Shown here: positions 31,676 through 37,986 of the stretch, in pieces
Layout of the letters: each line of letters opens with the position of its first letter
Numbering within the stretch: the stretch's first letter is position 1
Notes under the pieces: model-generated
Told to the model about the DNA's origin: nothing
Database searches by the model: none
Seen by the model: only the letters and a program-made list of their open reading frames with translations
Made by a program: the position numbers and the translations under genes
Source of the DNA: JANXQG01 sp037147235
Lineage (GTDB): Bacteria > Planctomycetota > Planctomycetia > Pirellulales > Thermoguttaceae
Length of the DNA stretch: 56,299 nucleotides
Assembly: GCA_037147235.1 (NCBI GenBank)
Contig: JBAWVO010000003.1
Location: forward strand, 1 to 56,299
Direction of reading: 5' to 3'

Positions 31676-33402
31676 TGCGCCTCTCCAGGTTCAGTGGCAA
31701 CTCGCAGGCGATACCGCGAGCTTCGACCACCCCTTTCCCGGGTTAGGAATCCATTCTCACCAGACCAATCTTTTAGGTATCGTGAGACTTCCACTCTGGC
31801 CGAACCTGAATCCCCCAAACCGAGCAGCTCCCGACATTCATGCGGCGTGATCGTGCCGTGGTCTTCAACGAACTCACGTACCCATTCTCGGTAGCGTATG
31901 GGATCAATGCCCTTTAGTCGGGTGTAGGCCGACTTGCTCAAAAGATCCTCGGCGACTCCCCTTGTCAGGTGATACGTGGCCGCCCGCGTCCGCCCCTTGC
32001 GTTCCAAAATGCCGGTCTGCGGCTGGGCCAACTGGTCCAGGATGCCACGGGCCGCGTTGCTCGGGACCTGGAGCAGTTCGGCCCCGCTGACGACGTCGAT
32101 GAAGGCATGCCCTGCCAGGTAGCTCAGCACCAGCAGGGCATCCAGGTCGATCTCGCGGCCCTCACCCCGCCACTTTGCCACCAGCTTGGCCATCTGTTCG
32201 TCGAAAGTCCCGTCGAAGAGACGGAGGGTGACCCGGAGTGCCTCGCCCACGTACTCCGGCATCCGCTTGCCATAGGACAGGGTGGGGATAAAGATTCGCC
32301 GCCTGCCCATGCCCGCATGCTCCACCAGCCCCAGCTTCTCGAACGCCTCCGCCAAGGTCCGGTTACGGGCGACCGGCTCGTGCCGAAGGATGTTCTGCGG
32401 CGTGATGCCGGCCAGGAAGCCGCCGGGGCTGGTGATGGCCAACTCCCGGGCCGTATGGCGCAGCAGCACTTCACCCGGATCGGTGTAATCCCGGTGCGTC
32501 ACGGCGTTCAGCAGGGCCTCGCGTACGACATCCACGACAAAGGCGGGAACCCGCATCTTAAAGAAGCCGACGCTCACCTCATGCTCCGGATTAGCCGGTC
32601 CCGTAAATGTCTGCTCCACTCGCTCCAGGATGTTCAACAAGCCGTCCTGGTAGGAGTCGTTTCTGAGAACTTCCAACTCCGTATGGAAGACATAATGCAC
32701 CTGATGCTGCGGGCAGATGCGGGTGAGCAACGTCTGGTTGCCGAAGAGCAACAGGCCCGCTCGCGTCACCCGCCCCTCGTGGATCGCCCCGACGCCGACA
32801 AGCAGCTCGGCATCGCCGACATTGAGCAGTTCCGACTGCGGCTTGAACCGCCGCAAGACGTTCCTGGCCCGGGCGATCTCCACCACATCCAGGTTGCCGA
32901 CTTCGACGCCCTCGGCCGGCAACCCGCTCCAATCGACGATGCCCGCGGAGGCTTGTGCCCGGGCGAAGGCGTGCGGGTCCATCGGCATCGAGTTCTTCCC
33001 CACCCGCTGCTTGAAGACACCCTGCATCGTGCCGTAAGGCGGATTCGCGCCCTTGAGCACCCGAACCACAATCAGCCGGCCGGTCCCCTCGGGTACGGCC
33101 AGTTCTTCGACCTCAACCAATATATTGGGCCGGGTCGAGTCGAAAATGCCCCGCCGCCACACGTCTAAGTCGCAGTTGCCGGCTCCGTGGATCGCCGCGG
33201 CACGGCCCCGGGTCCGGTCGGTTACACCGAAGACGATGACACCACCCTCGGCATTGGCGAAGCAGACGGCGTACTCGACCGCCACGCGCATGTCGTCCCG
33301 CGGCCCGATCCAGGGCTTGAACTCCAGCCACTGGGTTTCCAGGTCGTCGGCGTCCAGCCGAGCGAGCTGCGTCAGGATTTCGGTGTTGGTGGGAATGGTC
33401 AC
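31669..33402 (-). CDS. AlbA_2/HATPase_c_4-type protein (RecG-like N-region family), BREX-associated
   Basis: The 577-residue protein starts with a Schlafen AlbA_2 domain (E-F-K near 27-29 and CFANAEGGVIVFGV at 47-60). It then has the divergent ATPase region common to 'ATP-binding' AlbA_2 proteins (VREALLNAVTHRDY and ELAITSPGGF), and ends with winged-helix-like segments. I chose the GTG at 33402 because GGAGGA lies 8 bases upstream and the codon overlaps the pglX stop as GTGA, so it is coupled to pglX. It is not a core BREX gene. Nucleic-acid binding or regulation is a guess from the family. It has no palindromic insert. Confidence 0.78.
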   Translation of the reverse strand: MTIPTNTEILTQLARLDADDLETQWLEFKPWIGPRDDMRVAVEYAVCFANAEGGVIVFGVTDRTRGRAAAIHGAGNCDLDVWRRGIFDSTRPNILVEVEELAVPEGTGRLIVVRVLKGANPPYGTMQGVFKQRVGKNSMPMDPHAFARAQASAGIVDWSGLPAEGVEVGNLDVVEIARARNVLRRFKPQSELLNVGDAELLVGVGAIHEGRVTRAGLLLFGNQTLLTRICPQHQVHYVFHTELEVLRNDSYQDGLLNILERVEQTFTGPANPEHEVSVGFFKMRVPAFVVDVVREALLNAVTHRDYTDPGEVLLRHTARELAITSPGGFLAGITPQNILRHEPVARNRTLAEAFEKLGLVEHAGMGRRRIFIPTLSYGKRMPEYVGEALRVTLRLFDGTFDEQMAKLVAKWRGEGREIDLDALLVLSYLAGHAFIDVVSGAELLQVPSNAARGILDQLAQPQTGILERKGRTRAATYHLTRGVAEDLLSKSAYTRLKGIDPIRYREWVREFVEDHGTITPHECRELLGLGDSGSARVEVSRYLKDWSGENGFLTRERGGRSSRYRLRVATEPGEAQI

Positions 33403-36400
33403 GATCGTTTCCTCCGTCCGCCCGCATTCTGCGGCGGCTCCCAAGCCTTGATCTCAGGGACCGTCTTGCCGAGCTGCCGGGCCTCTTCGCTAATAAAGCC
33501 CTCGAAGTAGTCGCCCATCCGCAGGCCGTCGAAGGCGGCGTCGGGTTCGTTGTGCCACTGCTTGAGCCAGGGGAGCAGCTCCAGCAGGCCGGCCAGGAGC
33601 GGGATGAGGCGGGGGTCGGCACGGCCGCCAAGACGTTCCTGGATGTCCACGAAGTAGGTGCTGATGGCCCGAGCAAGTTGCAGGTGGTCGTAGCCGGCCC
33701 AAGCGATCATGGGCGTGCCGTCCGTGCCTTCACAGTGCGGGAAGCTGACCCAACGCTCCTTGGGCACGTCGAGCTTGCCGCGGAGCCGCCAGTGATCGGT
33801 CTTGAGGAAGTCGGTGCTGGTGTACTTGGGGGGGACGGGGATGTCGCGCAAAGGCGCAAAGGCGCAAAGTTCGGTTTCTTCATTCTCTCCCTTTGCGCCT
33901 TCGCGCCTTTGCGCGAGCCTGTCTTCCTCCCGTTGCAGTTCCCACGTCTTCTCCCACTCAACCCGCTTGCGAAGCCCGGTGGCCTTGTAACGGAGCACGG
34001 GCAGCAGGGGCAAACTCTCGGCCTCGACTAGGTCCGCCACGAGCCGCTGGACGTCGAAGGCTGGGTCGTTGCGGTAGAGTTCCCCGACCTGCATGAAGTC
34101 CGGGTCCTGCCGGGCAACGTCGGCTAGGCGGGAGATGGAGATGAGGCAGATCTCGCGCAAAGGCGCAAAGGCGCAAAGAGTTTCTTGATTTTCTGGTCTC
34201 TTCCCCTCTTCCTTTCCGCCTTTGCGCCTTTGCGCGAGACCTTCTCCCATTCTTCCGTCGAAGTCGAAGTAGCTTTCCAGCCGGTCGAGCAGCCAAGTAT
34301 GCAGGGCACGCTCAAGCTGAGACTCCCACGCTTCGGTGTTCCAGCGACGTTTGTACTCCGGCCGCTCGATCAGGGCGATGTTGGCGTTGCTTTCGATCAT
34401 CTCGATCCGCCGCTCGACGACTTTACGGTATTCGGCGGGCCAGTCGGTGGGTATCTCGGTGATGGGTGTGGAGCCGTGGCGGCTGAACCAGCTTGATTCT
34501 TCCTCGCCGGCGGCCAGCTTCCGAGCCAGGACGATCTCGAAAGCTCGCTGGCCGAGTTCAATTGCAGGAGTCTCACGCAAAGGCGCAGAGGCGCAAAGGG
34601 ATTGCTCGGCCTCTTTCTTTGCGTCTTTGCGCCTTGGCGTGAGGTCTCCCCCGATCAGCCCGTACAGCCCGTAGCACTCCCAGTCCAGTTCCTCCTGGAG
34701 CGCGATCATTTGCTGGCGGATACATTCCCATTGCATCCGTCGCTCCGCAAGGACCACGCGGTTCGCTTCCGCGGGTGTCGTTTGCAGCAGCGCACCCGGT
34801 GCCAACTCGGACAGCAACCCCGCCATACCGTCCAACTGCTGGGCCAAGGCGAGGGGCCGGTCTGTAGGGAGGGGGAATTGCTCAAGTCGTGTCGCGTTAA
34901 ACGCAAAGAAGTCTTCAAATGGTGCCGTTCGCTGCCTCGCCCCTTTGTCATCGACCGCGCTGCCTTTGTTGTGGCACGCTTGTTTGAGCCAGAAGCAAGC
35001 TGTGGAGCTGTTGAGCAGTCCGAGCAGGGCGAGGTGGTCGTCTTCGGTGGCTTCTGGCGGCAGCTTGATGACCGGGGCCGTCTGCTTGAACACCTTTCCG
35101 CCACGGTCCAGCACGAAATGGTTGTGCGTCGCCACCTCCGCAAACACAATCGACAGCGGCGTCCGGTAACGTTCGGAAATCCAGCGATACCATGACCACC
35201 AAATCTCCCCACATTCTTTGCGAGTCTGTCGAGCAAACGACACCATGCCTTCAGAGCAAGGACGATAGGGCCATAGGCGATGCGCCCAGCATGAATCCGT
35301 CTCAAACGAGATCAGCTCTTGGTTGTTTCCATAGGGCACAAAGGCACTCTCGCCCTCAACGATAGACCAATCACGCACCTGTTCGCCGATACAGAGTGCG
35401 CGGATGTAAGCAGATGCAATGTCCGCGCGTCGCATCGGTTGCTCTGGTGATAGAAACATCTCGTCGATTCCCGTGAAGCTTGGCGGCCCAATGGAAATCG
35501 TGTGCTGTGACAGAAAAGACCCGCTAGTTTCATCTAATACTGTCTTCAACTCCGCCGCACCACCACCACCAATGCTCCAGGGGTGTTTGCTGAATTGCTC
35601 GCGCAGCGTATCGTTGACGCTGACGAACGCGCTCTGGCTGCCGACACGGTCAATCTGATCGAGAATCGCAGTCCAGACCAGTCCCTGCGACGGATCATCC
35701 GGCGTGGCCGGTTCGCCCTTGATCCCCATGACGGCACGGATCGTCGGGGTAACCGGCTTGCGCTGGCGGCCAAAGAGGATCACGGTCGGCGTGCCGTGGC
35801 CGGGGATGTATGCCCCGCTGGTGTCGATGACGTGCGTCAAGTCGATCTTCGACAGGTAGCTTTCAACGAGCTTCTTGCCGAACTCCCGCTTCATGAAACT
35901 ATTGGAAGTGATCTGCCCCACAAACCCGGCGGGTGAAGTCTCGCGCAAAGGCGCAAAGGCGCAAAGGTCTTCTTCCCTTTCTTCCTTTGCGTCTTTGCGC
36001 CTTGGCGCGAGATCCTCCCGGACCGCTAAAGCAAACAACCGCTGGAGGAACGGCACCGCCAGCGAATACTTCATGTGACAGACTTCGGGGTATCGCTCGC
36101 GGTAGGCCGCGTTGAGGGCCTTGTCCTTAACCGTGATATACGGCGGGTTAGCCACCACGGCATGATATTGCCCCGGCCGAAGAATCCGCCGCAGTTTCGG
36201 CAATTCCTCGCTTTGATACGCATGGGCCAGTTCATGGAAACCCAAAAGTTGTTGGTCGCCGCCCGCACTACCGTGCAACAGCGAGTCCCCGCACACCAAG
36301 TTGAAATGAAACGCTGGGGCGTCGGCCAGCCGCGTCACGCCGCACGCCTTTATGGCCACCAGCAGCAAGCGGAAGCGGGCGATGGCCACGGCGTAGGGGT

Positions 36401-37403
36401 TGATGTCCACCCCGTGGATGCTGTCGAGCGTCCGCTGCACAAGGTCGCGAATGTTGGCCCCAGGCTCCATCTTCTGCCAGCGGCCGAGGATGCGAGGAAA
36501 GCTGCCCAGCAGGAAGTGCCCGCTGCCACAGGCCGGGTCGATCATTCTAAAACAAGTTTCGCGCAAAGGCGCAAAGGCGCAAAGGGAGAAAGATTGATTT
36601 TCTTTATCTTCTTCGCGCCTTTGCGCCTTTGCGCGAAACCCTATCCCGAACTCGTCCAACGCCGGCTCCAGCGTCCGGTTTAGGATGAACTCCTCGACGA
36701 ACTCCGGCGTCTGGAGCAATGCGTATTTCTTCCGTGCCGCCTCGGACAGATCCTGATACAGGTCGCCCAGGAACCGCGTTTCGTCACCGTAGGATGGACC
36801 GTAGGATGGACTTCCAAGTCCGTCCGCAACAAAACTCGGACGGACTTGGAAGTCCATCCTACTGAAGTCATGGATCAGCTTGTTGCTCTCGACCGAGTTG
36901 GCGTCGATCTTCTGGAAGAACGCCAGCATATCTCTCGCCCCGTCGCCGGAGAGCCAGTTCGGCAGCTCGCGGATCGGGTTGTGCTCGCCGAAGACCTCCT
37001 TGGTGCCCGGCAACTGGGCCAGCTCGTCGAAGACGCTCAGCAGGTAGTCACGCTCGTTGGGTTGCTTCGCCTGGCCCAGGTACAGTTCCCACTCGTCACG
37101 GGCTTGCTGGAGCCGCTTGCCCGGACCAGCGATCTTGGGCGGGTCGATCAGCCGGTTGTCCTCCAGGAACCGCACGAAGACGCAGGATAGCACCCAGGCA
37201 GCCGCGGCCTGGGTAATCGCATCGCTCCGCCAGTCCTCATAGTTCTGGGCCGTCCGTTCGGCCTTCTTCGCCCGCTCGTACTCCTCTCGCAGTCGCTGGC
37301 CTACTTCCGGCACCTCGGCTGACTCGCTACGAGCAAGCAGATCGGCTTCGAGCCGCTGGAGGAGCTTTTGTAGGTCAGAGAGTAAGGATTGGCGGTTGAT
37401 CAT
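33399..37403 (-). CDS. pglX: BREX-2 adenine methyltransferase PglX (with six palindrome-derived inserts)
   Basis: The 1334-residue protein carries the N6-adenine methyltransferase motifs: DPACGSGHFLLG at 289-300 (SAM binding) and NPPY at 419-422 (catalytic). It should methylate host DNA at the BREX site. Six in-frame inserts are visible: REP-derived 181-206, and five of the GCGCAAAG family at about 257-283, 464-489, 921-945, 1055-1086 and 1163-1190, together about 12% of the protein. The first GCGCAAAG insert ends just before motif I. I set the start at 37403 (MINRQSLL); the 12 codons upstream are palindrome sequence. No clear ribosome site is visible. Confidence 0.9.
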   Translation of the reverse strand: MINRQSLLSDLQKLLQRLEADLLARSESAEVPEVGQRLREEYERAKKAERTAQNYEDWRSDAITQAAAAWVLSCVFVRFLEDNRLIDPPKIAGPGKRLQQARDEWELYLGQAKQPNERDYLLSVFDELAQLPGTKEVFGEHNPIRELPNWLSGDGARDMLAFFQKIDANSVESNKLIHDFSRMDFQVRPSFVADGLGSPSYGPSYGDETRFLGDLYQDLSEAARKKYALLQTPEFVEEFILNRTLEPALDEFGIGFRAKAQRREEDKENQSFSLCAFAPLRETCFRMIDPACGSGHFLLGSFPRILGRWQKMEPGANIRDLVQRTLDSIHGVDINPYAVAIARFRLLLVAIKACGVTRLADAPAFHFNLVCGDSLLHGSAGGDQQLLGFHELAHAYQSEELPKLRRILRPGQYHAVVANPPYITVKDKALNAAYRERYPEVCHMKYSLAVPFLQRLFALAVREDLAPRRKDAKEEREEDLCAFAPLRETSPAGFVGQITSNSFMKREFGKKLVESYLSKIDLTHVIDTSGAYIPGHGTPTVILFGRQRKPVTPTIRAVMGIKGEPATPDDPSQGLVWTAILDQIDRVGSQSAFVSVNDTLREQFSKHPWSIGGGGAAELKTVLDETSGSFLSQHTISIGPPSFTGIDEMFLSPEQPMRRADIASAYIRALCIGEQVRDWSIVEGESAFVPYGNNQELISFETDSCWAHRLWPYRPCSEGMVSFARQTRKECGEIWWSWYRWISERYRTPLSIVFAEVATHNHFVLDRGGKVFKQTAPVIKLPPEATEDDHLALLGLLNSSTACFWLKQACHNKGSAVDDKGARQRTAPFEDFFAFNATRLEQFPLPTDRPLALAQQLDGMAGLLSELAPGALLQTTPAEANRVVLAERRMQWECIRQQMIALQEELDWECYGLYGLIGGDLTPRRKDAKKEAEQSLCASAPLRETPAIELGQRAFEIVLARKLAAGEEESSWFSRHGSTPITEIPTDWPAEYRKVVERRIEMIESNANIALIERPEYKRRWNTEAWESQLERALHTWLLDRLESYFDFDGRMGEGLAQRRKGGKEEGKRPENQETLCAFAPLREICLISISRLADVARQDPDFMQVGELYRNDPAFDVQRLVADLVEAESLPLLPVLRYKATGLRKRVEWEKTWELQREEDRLAQRREGAKGENEETELCAFAPLRDIPVPPKYTSTDFLKTDHWRLRGKLDVPKERWVSFPHCEGTDGTPMIAWAGYDHLQLARAISTYFVDIQERLGGRADPRLIPLLAGLLELLPWLKQWHNEPDAAFDGLRMGDYFEGFISEEARQLGKTVPEIKAWEPPQNAGGRRKRS
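33843..33917. repeat. GCGCAAAG palindrome in pglX, copy 1 from the 3' end
   Basis: Three 8-bp GCGCAAAG units, a short loop, then inverted CTTTGCGC-type units. Read in the pglX frame as LAQRREGAK...LCAFAPLRD (residues ~1163-1187). Confidence 0.92.
34150..34240. repeat. GCGCAAAG palindrome in pglX, copy 2
   Basis: The longest copy of this family (about 91 bp), with a 36-38-base loop. Read as LAQRRKGGK...LCAFAPLRE (residues ~1056-1084). Confidence 0.92.
34570..34645. repeat. GCGCAAAG palindrome in pglX, copy 3
   Basis: Slightly diverged arms (GCGCAGAG, GCGTCTTTGCGCC). Read as LTPRRKDAK...LCASAPLRE (residues ~921-944). Confidence 0.92.
35938..36012. repeat. GCGCAAAG palindrome in pglX, copy 4
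   Basis: Read as LAPRRKDAK...LCAFAPLRE (residues ~465-488), about 40 residues after the catalytic NPPY motif. Confidence 0.92.
36556..36639. repeat. GCGCAAAG palindrome in pglX, copy 5
   Basis: An 84-bp copy read as FRAKAQRRE...LCAFAPLRE (residues ~256-282), ending four residues before the MIDPACGSG SAM-binding motif. Its upstream arm is in a different codon phase from the other four copies, while the downstream arm shares their phase. Confidence 0.92.
36790..36861. repeat. REP-like palindrome 6, inside the 5' part of pglX
   Basis: A REP with an extra half-unit at the left edge (TAGGATGGACCG then TAGGATGGACTT). Read in the pglX frame as RMDFQVRP...DGLGSPSYGPSYG. Confidence 0.92.
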
Positions 37404-37411
37404 AAAGAAAG

Positions 37412-37489
37412 GTCTCGCGCAAAGGCGCAAAGCTCGCAAAGGGAAGAAGGAAATTCTCTTTCTTTGCGCCTTAGCGCCTTTGCGCGAGA
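37412..37489. repeat. GCGCAAAG palindrome between pglX and the GxxExxY gene
   Basis: Fills most of the 89-base gap between the GxxExxY stop and the pglX start. With the copy at 37905-37986 it brackets the GxxExxY gene. It may also act as a transcript hairpin ahead of pglX. Confidence 0.9.
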
Positions 37490-37492
37490 TTA

Positions 37493-37876
37493 TTATTCCT
37501 CAAGGTGGTTCACGAGTCGTGTAATGCCGTTCTTGATCAATTCAACGCCGAAGTTCATCAACAGCCCAAGACGTTTATCGGCCAGCCGCAAGTAGGTCAG
37601 GACGACCTTCTTATGCACCGGGGCAACCGCTTCAATGGACTTCAACTCGACGATGACACAATGTTCGACGAGCAGGTCGAGGCGGAAGCCCAAATCCAAG
37701 CGGACACCATCCCACTGGACGGGGACCGCCACTTGACTTTCCACGTGTAAACCGCGTTTCTGTAGTTCGTGCATCATCACCGCTTCGTACACCGACTCCA
37801 AGAGCCCCGGCCCGAGTTTCGTATGGATCTGGAAGGCAACATCCACGATGATCCGGGCCACTTCGTTCTCATGCAT
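37493..37876 (-). CDS. GxxExxY family protein
   Basis: The 127-residue protein contains the name-giving GPGLLESVYEAVMMHEL, the hydrophobic V-E-L-K-S-I-E core strand, and the LRLADKRLGLLMNFG..LIKNGI.R ending typical of this PD-(D/E)XK-like family. Its cellular function is not established. The start at 37876 is set by AGGAGG six bases upstream; the ATG three bases earlier is equally in frame. It sits between pglW and pglX, bracketed on both sides by GCGCAAAG palindromes. It is not a core BREX gene. Confidence 0.88.
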   Translation of the reverse strand: MHENEVARIIVDVAFQIHTKLGPGLLESVYEAVMMHELQKRGLHVESQVAVPVQWDGVRLDLGFRLDLLVEHCVIVELKSIEAVAPVHKKVVLTYLRLADKRLGLLMNFGVELIKNGITRLVNHLEE

Positions 37877-37904
37877 CATCTTCCTCCTTATTGCAAAGTC
37901 AGAA

Positions 37905-37986
37905 AATCTCGCGCCAAGGCGCAAAGGCGCAAAGATTATTTTGGGTTTGTCTCTTCCTTTGCGTCTTTGCGCCTTTGCGCGAGATT
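37905..37986. repeat. GCGCAAAG palindrome at the 3' end of pglW
   Basis: Covers the last ~16 codons of pglW (LAQRRKDAKEETNPK) and its TAA stop at 37936-37938, which lies in the loop. It runs on into the gap before the GxxExxY gene. Confidence 0.9.

Noticed and set aside
31969..33168. A 399-codon plus-strand frame opposite the AlbA_2 gene
   Set aside because: Antisense shadow; the minus-strand protein has clear domains and coupling to pglX.
36556..36639. Sequencing artefacts or introns in pglX
   Set aside because: The inserts are palindromic, repeated in neighbouring gaps and preserve the frame; no splice-like or self-splicing features are visible.
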